NCBI GenBank assembly: GCA_023394875.1
Contig: JAEXAB010000002.1
Span: 1-64,000, forward strand
Reading direction: 5' to 3'
Origin: Bacillota bacterium
GTDB taxonomy: Bacteria; Bacillota; Clostridia; Christensenellales; DTU072
DNA length: 64,000 bases
In this document: piece after piece, positions 1 to 7,382 of the stretch
Layout of the letters: each line of letters opens with the position of its first letter
How positions within the stretch are numbered: the first letter of the stretch is position 1
Translations under genes and position numbers: made by a program
The notes under the pieces: model-generated
What the model was told of the DNA's origin: nothing
Database searches by the model: none
What the model saw: the letters and a program-made list of their open reading frames with translations, nothing else

Positions 1-25
1 AAAGTAAGTTGACACCAGCGGAGGT

Positions 26-63
26 AAGAAAAAATTACCTAGCTGGCTAGCCAGCTAGGTAAT
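26..63 (-). terminator. Rho-independent terminator, perfect 30-bp palindrome
   Basis: Bases 34-63 are a perfect 30-base palindrome centred on GCTAGC, with no unpaired spacer. Read on the minus strand it is followed directly by a run of six T, the arrangement of an intrinsic terminator. It lies about 90 bases downstream of the rubrerythrin stop codon and would end that minus-strand transcript. In RNA the innermost bases would have to open to form a loop. Confidence 0.7.
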
Positions 64-149
64 GAAATATTGAAATAACTATCACAGTGCTTTTTATTTA
101 ACTGTCCGTAAAATTGGGTTCACATCATTTTCGGAGACGCTTTTATTTT

Positions 150-812
150 TTAGTAATTTTCTTTCCTTACTTCAAAGAAGCTTTGAGCATAACTACATAC
201 CGGGCAACGGTCGGGCGCTTTTCCCGAAATTGTGGTGTAGCCGCAAATTCTGCATTCCCACATGGTTTCTTTTTCCTTTTTGAAAACTTGCTCTTTATCC
301 ACGTTATCTTTAAGTTTCAGATATCTTTCTTCGTGGGTTTTTTCTATTGCAGCTACTTTTCTGAACTTTTCTGCAAGTTCTGTAAAGCCTTCTTCCTCTG
401 CTTCTTTAGCAAACTGGGCGTACATTTCCGTCCATTCATAATGTTCGCCTTCGGCGGCGTGCATCAAGTTAACCGAAGTATCGCTAAGATTACCCAATTC
501 CTCATACCACAATTTCGCGTGTTCTTGTTCATTTCTTGCAGTTTTTAAGAAAATTTCCGACAACTGGTCGTAACCTTCTCTTTGGGCTATGTTGGCAAAA
601 TAGGTATATTTATTTCTTGCCTGACTCTCTCCCGAAAAAGCGTCCATTAGGTTCTTTTCGGTCTTGGTACCCTTATATTTGTTAACGGGCTGAACTTTTT
701 CCACCATTTTTTCAAAAGAAGAAGCGGGCTGTCTGCAAATAGGGCACTTGAAGTCCTCTGGCAAATCTCCCTCCTTAACGTAACCGCAAACTTTACAACG
801 ATATTTTTCCAT
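150..812 (-). CDS. Rubrerythrin with rubredoxin domains at both ends
   Basis: A 220-residue non-haem iron protein of the rubrerythrin family, which reduces peroxide in anaerobes. Residues 1-40 form a rubredoxin-type knuckle (Cys6, Cys9, Cys23, Cys26). The middle is a ferritin-like four-helix domain with the diiron ligand motifs ESQARNKY, NEQEHAK, EGEHYEW and IEKTHEERY. Residues 184-220 hold a second rubredoxin-type site (Cys187, Cys190, Cys203, Cys206). The start at 812 is chosen because GGAGG lies 7 bases upstream; a longer reading frame to 899 has no such site. Classical rubrerythrin has only the C-terminal rubredoxin and reverse rubrerythrin only the N-terminal one, so two are unusual. The start is 29 bases downstream of the DUF4037 gene stop, so the genes may be co-transcribed. 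Confidence 0.93.
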   Translation of the reverse strand: MEKYRCKVCGYVKEGDLPEDFKCPICRQPASSFEKMVEKVQPVNKYKGTKTEKNLMDAFSGESQARNKYTYFANIAQREGYDQLSEIFLKTARNEQEHAKLWYEELGNLSDTSVNLMHAAEGEHYEWTEMYAQFAKEAEEEGFTELAEKFRKVAAIEKTHEERYLKLKDNVDKEQVFKKEKETMWECRICGYTTISGKAPDRCPVCSYAQSFFEVRKENY

Positions 813-841
813 ATAAACCTCCGATAGATTAATTTTTTTTA

Positions 842-1765
842 TTAAAGCATAACGGGAGAGTTTCGCAAATTCCCGTCTTTGATTTTGTTGTTGATACAAT
901 AAGCGTACGGCTCAAGGTAACTGTCGTTTCTGTCCGACAAATTCTGTTTTTTTATCTCCATAATTATCATTTGGCTTATCTCTTCTATAATAGCAGAATT
1001 TATTTTACTTTCATAGGGGGAAGTTAAAAGACTTTCTATTTGGTTACTTACTTCCGACAAAATTTTTAGCCCTTTCATTGCCCTAAAGCTCCATTTGTAA
1101 TAGGGCATATATTCTCTGTTGAGTAAGAAAACCGCGTGAGCGGTGTTTTGGCAAAACTCCGTTAACGCTATAGCAGCAGCCGCTTTTTCGTTATGGGCAA
1201 GACATCTTAGGTAATTATACTGTCCCGATTGCGCCATATGAAAAACTGCCGAAGCAAGTTTTTTTAGGCGTACGTCTTCGGGCATACCCTTTTTTATTTC
1301 CTCTCTTATTCGGCTAAACTCCCCTAAATTGTCAACGAATACTTCTCCGTTAGTTGCTTCCGCTAAATATACTTCGGGGATACTTAACCACTGGTAATTG
1401 TCTTTGGGCGCCTCTCCCGTACCTGTGTAGAAAGAATAAAACTCTTTTATGATATGCACGCCCTTTCTGTTTGAAGAAAAAGCACCGCTTTGGGTTAGTT
1501 TTATTCCTTTATATTCTTTGGGAAGTTTGGAATAAGCCCGAAACAGCTTAAACCCGAATAATTTTTCGTCTTCTTCGGTTAGCCAAATACAAAACCCAAC
1601 CTCATAATCATGATCCAATGATATTTCGTCGTCAAAACCGTAGCACTCCGACCCCTGCCCCACAAGCCCTATCGCCATTCTGTAAAAGTACTGACCGAAC
1701 TCACTTTTTAGCATAGGTTTGCCGTATTCTTCAAAAAACGCTCTTGATAATTCCAGACCTTTCAT
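842..1765 (-). CDS. DUF4037 family protein
   Basis: A 307-residue soluble protein. The N-terminus (MKGLELSRAFFEE) and the following GLVGQGSECYGFDDEIS...DHD stretch match the DUF4037 family, whose GS-x-x-G-x-DD-x-S-x-DHD pattern resembles the nucleotidyltransferase fold. No substrate is known to me. The start at 1765 was chosen on the conserved N-terminus; the reading frame continues upstream but overlaps the preceding gene. It begins 2 bases after the stop of the TPR gene, so the pair is almost certainly translated from one mRNA. The C-terminal 100 residues are helical and poorly conserved-looking. Function remains unknown. Confidence 0.8.
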   Translation of the reverse strand: MKGLELSRAFFEEYGKPMLKSEFGQYFYRMAIGLVGQGSECYGFDDEISLDHDYEVGFCIWLTEEDEKLFGFKLFRAYSKLPKEYKGIKLTQSGAFSSNRKGVHIIKEFYSFYTGTGEAPKDNYQWLSIPEVYLAEATNGEVFVDNLGEFSRIREEIKKGMPEDVRLKKLASAVFHMAQSGQYNYLRCLAHNEKAAAAIALTEFCQNTAHAVFLLNREYMPYYKWSFRAMKGLKILSEVSNQIESLLTSPYESKINSAIIEEISQMIIMEIKKQNLSDRNDSYLEPYAYCINNKIKDGNLRNSPVML

Positions 1766-1767
1766 AA

Positions 1768-2565
1768 TTACCTTCTGCCGTATATTTCTCTGGCTACCGC
1801 TTCCAATGCTTTTGCTTCGTTCTTTCTTTTGAAAAATCTGAAAGCGGGCGCGCACTTTGTTAGTACAAAAGCGTACGACCAATCTCTTACTTGTCTTTGA
1901 GAATTAAGAAATTCCCAGGATAAATCTAAATATTCTTCTATTTTTTCCACATTAGAGGAATCTTCGGAAAAAACAAGTTGGGCTAGACTTACGTATGTTA
2001 TTGCTATATCGCCGTCGTGCTTGCCCTCCTCATTTAATATTTCTATCGCTTTGAAGTAGTATTCTTTTGCCTCATCATACATTTTTAGGTCGCAAAAAGC
2101 GGCGGCTTTGTTATTAAGTAGCGCTGCATAGTCATAATCTTTTTTGCCGTTTTTTTCGTAAACTTCTTCGGCTATTGTAAAATAATCTATGCAATCTTTT
2201 GCGTTTCCGAAAGATTTTAAGGTGGTTGCGGCGTTTACGTATATAGTAGCCGCTCCTACGGAGTTATTTAGTCCGTTATCATTTATAATTTTTAATGCTT
2301 CGTTTAATGCTGACAACGCCATTTCTTTATCGTTGGTTCTGCGGTAAAAACCTATACTTTCGTTTAATATGGTAAGTAAGCCTAAATTATCCCCTAAATT
2401 TCTTGCTTCCTTCTCCCAAAAAAATAAATGCTTGGTTGCCCCTTGTAAGTCGTTATGGGCAAAAAAACTATCAAGCTTAGTAATAAACCGCTCGACGTTT
2501 ATTTTTTTGACTGTTTCCTTAGAACATTCTTTGCATTCGCCTAAATAAATCAACGTATCTTTCAT
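1768..2565 (-). CDS. Tetratricopeptide-repeat protein
   Basis: A 265-residue all-helical protein with several TPR-like helix pairs. Clear examples are the segments around NDKEMALSALNEALKII, the YAALLNNKAAAFCDLKMYDEA region and EAKEYYFKAIEIL. TPR proteins act as scaffolds for protein contacts. It is followed 2 bases later by the DUF4037 gene, and the pair likely works together. The ATG at 2565 has a GAGAG ribosome site 5-7 bases upstream. No signal peptide or membrane segment is visible, so it should be cytoplasmic. The specific partner cannot be read from the sequence. Confidence 0.8.
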   Translation of the reverse strand: MKDTLIYLGECKECSKETVKKINVERFITKLDSFFAHNDLQGATKHLFFWEKEARNLGDNLGLLTILNESIGFYRRTNDKEMALSALNEALKIINDNGLNNSVGAATIYVNAATTLKSFGNAKDCIDYFTIAEEVYEKNGKKDYDYAALLNNKAAAFCDLKMYDEAKEYYFKAIEILNEEGKHDGDIAITYVSLAQLVFSEDSSNVEKIEEYLDLSWEFLNSQRQVRDWSYAFVLTKCAPAFRFFKRKNEAKALEAVAREIYGRR

Positions 2566-2681
2566 AGCTCTCTCATTGTGATATAAATTATTATTCGCAG
2601 CATACTAACTCCAAATTATATATTATTATAACATAGTTAATACCCCTGCCACAAGAGCGATATTTAATAATTGTTTCGGTA

Positions 2682-2710
2682 TTGACATAAGTGTGGACCG
2701 ATGTTATCAT
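2682..2710 (+). promoter_or_regulatory. Promoter of mscL
   Basis: TTGACA at 2682-2687 and TATCAT at 2705-2710 are separated by exactly 17 bases, a good vegetative sigma promoter, 30 bases before the mscL ATG. It lies in the intergenic space between the divergent TPR gene and mscL. Confidence 0.75.
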
Positions 2711-2740
2711 TTGGACATAAACCATAGTGAGGAAAAAAAT

Positions 2741-3316
2741 ATGTCAAAAATAGAAAATACTTCGAAAAAAATAAAAAACTCTTTTAAGTCGTTTTTGAGC
2801 GATTTCAAAAAGTTTATAACCAAAGGCAATATTTTAGATTTAGCAATCGCTGTTGTAATAGGCGCCGCTTTCGGAAAAATTGTTAGCAGCCTAGTTAGCG
2901 ATATAATAACGCCGATAACAGGCTTATTCTTAAAAAGCGGAGATTTAGCCGCCTTGAAGTGGGTTATTAGTCCCGCCGTAGCCGCAAATGACCTTTTGGG
3001 TATTGCCGAAGTGCCCGAAGTTGCCGTAAGATATGGATTATTTATTCAAAATATCGTGGACTTTATTATTATCGGTCTGATTGTATTCTTACTGCTGCGT
3101 CTAATCGTCGGTTTGAAGTCAAAATTTGAACGTAAAGAAATAGAAGAAGCCAAACTAGCCGCTCAAGCAGAAGAAGAGAAAAAGCAGCAAGAAGCCGAAG
3201 CTATCGCCGCCGAAACTAAAGCTTTGGAAGAAAGAAGGGCAAAACTTTATGAGGATATCGCCGCTCAATCTAAGATTTTGGCGGAAATACGGGATATAAT
3301 GCTGGACAAAAAATAA
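2741..3316 (+). CDS. mscL: Large-conductance mechanosensitive channel MscL
   Basis: A 191-residue membrane protein that opens under membrane tension to release solutes on osmotic downshock. Residues about 22-60 hold the first membrane helix with the MscL signature (GNILDLAIAVVIGAAFGKIV). A periplasm-like loop follows, then the second helix (FIQNIVDFIIIGLIVFLLL). The C-terminus is a long Glu/Ala/Lys coiled coil of about 60 residues ending in LAEIRDIMLDKK, longer than in E. coli MscL (136 residues). The start at 2741 has TGAGGA a few bases upstream; the earlier in-frame ATG at 2693 overlaps the promoter and is rejected. The 3' end is part of a 93-base tandem duplication. Confidence 0.95.
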   Translation: MSKIENTSKKIKNSFKSFLSDFKKFITKGNILDLAIAVVIGAAFGKIVSSLVSDIITPITGLFLKSGDLAALKWVISPAVAANDLLGIAEVPEVAVRYGLFIQNIVDFIIIGLIVFLLLRLIVGLKSKFERKEIEEAKLAAQAEEEKKQQEAEAIAAETKALEERRAKLYEDIAAQSKILAEIRDIMLDKK

Positions 3317-3460
3317 AATATAAATAGGGAGGATATTATATTATTCGAAGACAATTCAGCAAGGGCAATTTTGGCGGAAATACGGGACATAATGTTATAC
3401 AAAAAATAAAATATAAATAGGGAGGATTTTATGTTATTCGGAGACAATTCAACAATGGCA
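3275..3460 (+). repeat. 93-bp imperfect tandem duplication spanning two gene ends
   Basis: Bases 3275-3367 and 3368-3460 are two head-to-tail copies with a few substitutions. Each copy contains the last codons of mscL (LAEIRDIM), the mscL stop, a GGGAGG ribosome site and the first codons of the downstream membrane-protein gene. In copy 1 the downstream start codon is ATA, in copy 2 it is ATG (3431), so only copy 2 starts the gene. The middle of the array encodes a dead chimera of the downstream N-terminus and the MscL C-terminus. Confidence 0.92.
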
Positions 3461-4075
3461 AGATTAGCCGCGGACGTGGCTAAAAAAGCCGTTAGAAGTA
3501 CCGACAATTTCAACTGGACGTTTATTTTTATCTTTACCGTTGTCGTGGCTATCTACCTAAACGAAATCAAAAATAAGAACTACAAAGGAATAGTAGCCGG
3601 ACTATCCTTATACGCTGTTCATTGGTTTTTTGAAATTATGAACGCTATTATTTGCTATTCTACCGGCTACGCTCTTTGGACAGTATCGCCCGAAAGTACG
3701 TCCTACATACTGCTTGTCGGCGTCAGCTGGGAACTAAGTATGATGTTCTCTGTAGCAGGCTTAGTTCTAAGTAAACTTCTCCCCGACGACCCCAAGAAAA
3801 AGATATTAGGTATTAACAATCGCTGGTTTTTTGCTATAGGAAACGCCGCTTTGTTCAGTCTTATAGAAATTTTCTTAGCGTCCACTCCGGCATTTATTTG
3901 GGTATATAAATGGTGGGGCGCAATACCCGTCTTTATTACCACCTATATACCTTTCTTCCTTGCCGCATTTCTGGTGCCCGATACCAAGAAAAAGTTCCAG
4001 ATTGGTTTTATCGTAGGCCTATCGGCAATAAATATTATCTTATTACTGATACTGGTGCCGCTGGGCATAATCTAA
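3431..4075 (+). CDS. Multi-pass membrane protein of unknown function
   Basis: A 214-residue integral membrane protein with about six hydrophobic helices (for example around WTFIFIFTVVVAIYL, ILLVGVSWELSMMFSV and the C-terminal INIILLLILVPLGII). Short charged loops such as DDPKKK and PDTKKK should face the cytoplasm. I do not recognise the family. It starts 114 bases after mscL, and its ribosome site and first codons are the second copy of a tandem duplication. It shares a direction with mscL and is closed by a terminator 6 bases downstream, so the two probably form one operon. A link to osmotic response is only inferred from position. Confidence 0.75.
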   Translation: MLFGDNSTMARLAADVAKKAVRSTDNFNWTFIFIFTVVVAIYLNEIKNKNYKGIVAGLSLYAVHWFFEIMNAIICYSTGYALWTVSPESTSYILLVGVSWELSMMFSVAGLVLSKLLPDDPKKKILGINNRWFFAIGNAALFSLIEIFLASTPAFIWVYKWWGAIPVFITTYIPFFLAAFLVPDTKKKFQIGFIVGLSAINIILLLILVPLGII

Positions 4076-4080
4076 AACAA

Positions 4081-4112
4081 AAAAGAACAGCCGAACGGCT
4101 GTTCTTTTTTTA
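4081..4112. terminator. Bidirectional terminator
   Basis: An 11-base-pair hairpin (AAGAACAGCCG / CGGCTGTTCTT, AA loop) has T runs on both sides, so it can end the plus-strand mscL operon and the minus-strand AraC-type gene that stops at 4120. Confidence 0.9.
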
Positions 4113-4119
4113 ACCGGCG

Positions 4120-5007
4120 TTATATTTTTTTGATGGCTTTTGCCTCAATATAACCTCTGTAGCCCCAAGGCTCTAACTGGAATCTGGGCGCGGTGTCGTC
4201 CCAGGTATAACCGTAAACTTCGGGTTTGAAATCCTCTATCGCGTCCTTAACGATGCCGATTTCTTCCATAAAGTCCTCATCGTTAAAAGGCTGACCGTTA
4301 AAAACAAGGTAGGTGCAGGGTGCTAGGTCAATCAATTCAAAACCTTCTGGCACTTCTCCGCTGTAATCAGAGGGTACCTCTACGCCCTGAACATACTTAC
4401 TGGTGCCTTTTTTGATATAATTGTCGCTGAGCCAAAAACCTGCCGGTTCAAAGAGAGCTTCTTTTATGCTGGTAAGCACTCCCCAAACGTCACACCCTGC
4501 TTCCTCGCAGTAGGCAAAATAATCTTCGGCTTTTACTCCTCTCTTAATTATCGCCTTGCGCTTGGATCTTTCGATGATTTGGGTAAAAATTACTTTTGCT
4601 GACATTGTACTATTCTCCTTTTTTAATATTTCGGGGAGAGGCTTTAGTAAAACCTTGTAGCTGATAAAATACGGCAACGGGACGGGATTTTTCTTATATC
4701 TGTTTGGAGATATCCCGAATTCTTTGGTAAAGGCTCTGGTAAAACCTTCGTGACTGTCAAAGGTAAAATCAAAAGCAGTATCAAGAACTTTGCTTTTGCC
4801 GTCCCGAAGAGTTTTGGCAGCTTCGGTAAGCCTAAGCTTTCTGATATAGTCAAACAGCCTGATTCCTACGATTTCTTTGAACATTCTTTCCAAATGAAAC
4901 ACAGAATAATTAGCTACCTTACTGAGCTCGAATAAGGTAATAGTATCGGTTAGATGTTCCTTAATATAATCCTGCACCGCTTGTATGGCTTTTCGGTTTT
5001 CTTCCAC
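4120..5007 (-). CDS. AraC-family regulator with GyrI-like effector domain
   Basis: A 295-residue transcription factor. Residues about 5-105 are the AraC double helix-turn-helix (SKVANYSVFHLERMFKEIVG, then DTAFDFTFDSHEGFTRAFTK and the FGISPNRYKK end). Residues about 140-295 form a GyrI/Rob-type effector-binding domain (YFAYCEEAGCDVWGVL, LAPCTYLVFNG), as in multidrug or stress sensors. The start is GTG at 5007 with GGAGG five bases upstream. It sits alone between two convergent or unrelated genes, so its targets are not shown by context. The call is firm at family level; the ligand is unknown. Confidence 0.9.
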   Translation of the reverse strand: MEENRKAIQAVQDYIKEHLTDTITLFELSKVANYSVFHLERMFKEIVGIRLFDYIRKLRLTEAAKTLRDGKSKVLDTAFDFTFDSHEGFTRAFTKEFGISPNRYKKNPVPLPYFISYKVLLKPLPEILKKENSTMSAKVIFTQIIERSKRKAIIKRGVKAEDYFAYCEEAGCDVWGVLTSIKEALFEPAGFWLSDNYIKKGTSKYVQGVEVPSDYSGEVPEGFELIDLAPCTYLVFNGQPFNDEDFMEEIGIVKDAIEDFKPEVYGYTWDDTAPRFQLEPWGYRGYIEAKAIKKI

Positions 5008-5073
5008 TTCTTCCTCCGCAAGTCACATTGTAGCACCAAGCGTTATGTTTTTTCTTGACTTAAATTGCCATTG

Positions 5074-5658
5074 CTAGTTATTGAAAAAGAATAGTCCGTG
5101 ATTATTACAATAGATATAAATTTTGCCTCTATAGCTTAACGGTAACCTAGCCGCTCCCTCTTGTTCGGGATAGAGCTTAACAAAATTTAACCTGTCGTAG
5201 GTAACAAAGGCGACAAAATTTATAAAATGCTCCTTACTCATCTCATGAGAAAAAGTAACGTAAAGTTCGTTATCTATTACTTCTGTCTTTATATTATGTT
5301 CTTCGTCGGCTTTTTTAGGAACAAGGGGACTTAATTTTCTGCCGCAGCAGGATATTTCGGCTTCTCCTAACGCCGTCATTATATTGCCGCAAACCGGGCA
5401 AGCGTAAAATTTTAACTTTTTCATATTTCCTCCGTCCGGTGAGTTGCTGTCCATCTCTCCGGATAATATTTTATCTATATTAACGTTTAGAACTTCCGAT
5501 AGTTCGTTAAGTAAGGACACGTCGGGACAACCGTTCCCACGCTCCCACTTAGAAATCGTTTTGTCGCTGATATTTAGTTTGTCAGCCAGTTGTTTTTGGG
5601 TCATATTCTTTTCTTTACGCAACTGTAGTATCAGTTTGCCTACCTTTATGCAATCCAT
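5074..5658 (-). CDS. XRE-type HTH fused to a desulfoferrodoxin-like superoxide reductase domain
   Basis: A 194-residue two-part protein. Residues 4-60 are a Cro/CI helix-turn-helix (MTQKQLADKLNISDKTISKW). Residues 80-194 look like a complete desulfoferrodoxin: a rubredoxin-like site with Cys87, Cys90, Cys104 and Cys105, then the superoxide reductase iron ligands His121, His138, His144, Cys184 and His187, the last two in the CNNHGL motif typical of the family. Superoxide reductases convert superoxide to peroxide in anaerobes. The ATG at 5658 has a GGAGG-like site; the frame upstream lacks one. It could be an iron-based redox sensor or a DNA-tethered enzyme; I infer the former. Confidence 0.85.
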   Translation of the reverse strand: MDCIKVGKLILQLRKEKNMTQKQLADKLNISDKTISKWERGNGCPDVSLLNELSEVLNVNIDKILSGEMDSNSPDGGNMKKLKFYACPVCGNIMTALGEAEISCCGRKLSPLVPKKADEEHNIKTEVIDNELYVTFSHEMSKEHFINFVAFVTYDRLNFVKLYPEQEGAARLPLSYRGKIYIYCNNHGLFFFNN

Positions 5659-5758
5659 ATCACACCTCCGCAAATAAGTATATAACACACAAATAAAAAG
5701 TCAATAAACGCTCCGTAGAGTTTTTGACTTATCTAAACAATATAGATAAAATATTGGC

Positions 5759-5782
5759 TATTTGTAGCCATGGCTACAAATA
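5759..5782. repeat. Perfect 24-bp palindrome next to a stop codon
   Basis: TATTTGTAGCCA is followed immediately by its own reverse complement, ending one base before the stop codon of the flavoprotein gene at 5784. No T run follows on either strand, so it is a poor terminator and may instead be an operator or a processing or stability hairpin. Confidence 0.6.
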
Positions 5783-5783
5783 A

Positions 5784-6401
5784 CTAACGAATGAAATTTG
5801 TAAATATTTTTTGTTCTCTCATTCCTTCAGGCAAATCGTCGTTTTTTCTTTTTAGAAGCCACGCCATAGCCAAAGCAGTTTTCTTTGCTGTCTGCATACC
5901 CTCTAAGTCTTGATTAACTTCTCCGTTCTCCGCGCCGTATAGGGCAAGCCAATATTGGGAAGGAGTAAGTATTACTTGGGAAAGTCTTAGGTAGCTACTT
6001 AACGCGTTAGCTGCCTCAATGGCTCCCGCTCTTCTGGCTACGGCTACGGCTGTTCCTACCTTACCCAAAAAGTATTTGGTGCCGGAGTAAAATACTCTAT
6101 CAAGGAAGCACTTCATAGCCCCTGCAATACCGCCGTAATAAGTGGGACTGCCTAGAATAATGCCGTCAGCCGCGCGCATTTTCAAAGAAACTTCGTTGGT
6201 AATATCGTCGTTGAAAACGCACAGATTATTTTCGCATTTGCGGCAATATCCGCAGCCTATGCAACCGTGGATAAGCTGGTCGCCAACTTGTATTATTTCC
6301 ACCTCAATGCCTTCGCTTATTAAGGTATCAGCCATCATTTTTAATACCGTATAAGTATTCCCTTCTTTTTCCGGACTACCGTTGATTGCAATTACTTTCA
6401 T
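5784..6401 (-). CDS. Flavodoxin-fold NAD(P)H-dependent FMN reductase with Cys motif
   Basis: A 205-residue flavoprotein of the NADPH-dependent FMN reductase / iron-sulfur flavoprotein family. The N-terminal INGSPEKEGNTY loop binds FMN phosphate. A Cys-rich stretch (HGCIGCGYCRKCENNLC, about residues 45-61) resembles the [4Fe-4S] binding loop of iron-sulfur flavoproteins. GSPTYYGGIAGAMKCFLDR is the second flavin-contact segment. These proteins move electrons in anaerobes and often help remove oxygen or peroxide. The ATG at 6401 has AGGTGG upstream. It stands upstream of the HTH-superoxide-reductase-like gene on the same strand, which supports a redox-stress role. Confidence 0.88.
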   Translation of the reverse strand: MKVIAINGSPEKEGNTYTVLKMMADTLISEGIEVEIIQVGDQLIHGCIGCGYCRKCENNLCVFNDDITNEVSLKMRAADGIILGSPTYYGGIAGAMKCFLDRVFYSGTKYFLGKVGTAVAVARRAGAIEAANALSSYLRLSQVILTPSQYWLALYGAENGEVNQDLEGMQTAKKTALAMAWLLKRKNDDLPEGMREQKIFTNFIR

Positions 6402-6685
6402 TATTCCACCTCTCTAAATTTTTTATTGGAAATTATCCAAAAAGCTGTACTCTTTACCTTTTACATATAGCCGATTTTGTGTATACCTATAAAATTGCTT
6501 GCCTCACGTTTGGTATTTGTTTTTAATTCTTCGGAATTTTCTCCCAAAACACCCTACTGCCAATAATTTTAATATATTTTCATTAAAAAGTAAACAGAGT
6601 AAATTATTTATAAAAAAATAGTATTTCATATTTAGTAAAGATATGATAAAATAATATTCAGTACAGATATTTGAGGATAAATATT

Positions 6686-7348
6686 ATGAAAATAAAAATT
6701 GTCAAAGACGGTCCGTATATAGTGACAGGTGACGTTCCCCTATACGGCTACACTATTGTTCCCGAAGGCGAAGGCTATTACTTAAAACAAACGGAAATTC
6801 TCCCACAATCCAAAATTTACGCGCTGTGCCGTTGCGGACAGACAAAAACCCCGCCGTTTTGCGACGGGAAACACGTCGATTGTCAGTTCCACGGAGAGGA
6901 AACGGCATCCAAAAAGCCTTATATAGAAAGAGCTCAAAAATTAGTAGGCGAAACGGTAGACTTACTTGACGACGGCAGATGCGCCTTTGTAAGATTCTGT
7001 CACAGATGCGATGGTAACGTTTGGGAATTGGTCTCAAAATCAAGTAATCCTCACTACAGAGAAGAAGCGATAATAGCGGCGTCCGAATGTTCGGCAGGGA
7101 GGCTTACCGTTATTGACAAGGAAGGTAACGACCTAAATATAAAATATCAACCCTCTATAGAAATTCTACAGGACCCCGAAAAAAACGTCAGCGGGCCCAT
7201 AGCGGTTAAGGGCGGCATACCATTGGAAGGAAGCGACGGTACTTGTTACGAGAACCGCGACAGATACGCTTTGTGCCGTTGCGGTAAAGCAAAAAACAAG
7301 CCGTTCTGCGACGCCTACCACGTGTTAGTAGGCTTCAAGGATAAATAA
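6686..7348 (+). CDS. CDGSH-type iron-sulfur protein with two CDGSH motifs
   Basis: A 220-residue protein with two CDGSH zinc-finger-like [2Fe-2S] sites: CRCGQTKTPPFCDGKH near residue 50 and CRCGKAKNKPFCDAYH near residue 200, each with the three Cys and one His ligands. Between them lies a segment with Cys in FCHRCDGN and ASECSAGRL that resembles the mono-cluster ferredoxin domain found in similar fusions. Such proteins transfer electrons or clusters. The start at 6686 is an ATG with TGAGGA upstream; a TTG five codons earlier is less likely. The 284 bases in front hold no other gene that I can see. Confidence 0.9.
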   Translation: MKIKIVKDGPYIVTGDVPLYGYTIVPEGEGYYLKQTEILPQSKIYALCRCGQTKTPPFCDGKHVDCQFHGEETASKKPYIERAQKLVGETVDLLDDGRCAFVRFCHRCDGNVWELVSKSSNPHYREEAIIAASECSAGRLTVIDKEGNDLNIKYQPSIEILQDPEKNVSGPIAVKGGIPLEGSDGTCYENRDRYALCRCGKAKNKPFCDAYHVLVGFKDK

Positions 7349-7350
7349 AA

Positions 7351-7382
7351 AACGGAGCAGCCACGCTGCTCCTTATTTTTTT
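7351..7382. terminator. Bidirectional terminator
   Basis: GGAGCAGC and GCTGCTCC form an 8-base-pair stem with a CAC loop, flanked by A and T runs. It ends the CDGSH gene on the plus strand and the convergent PHP gene on the minus strand, whose stop codon starts at 7373. Confidence 0.9.

Noticed and set aside
842..899. Longer rubrerythrin N-terminus
   Set aside because: The frame extends upstream but lacks a ribosome site and overlaps the preceding gene's end; the start at 812 has GGAGG and matches rubredoxin-type N-termini.
3338..3409. Small gene between mscL and the membrane protein
   Set aside because: The frame starts with ATA and is a chimera made by the tandem duplication.
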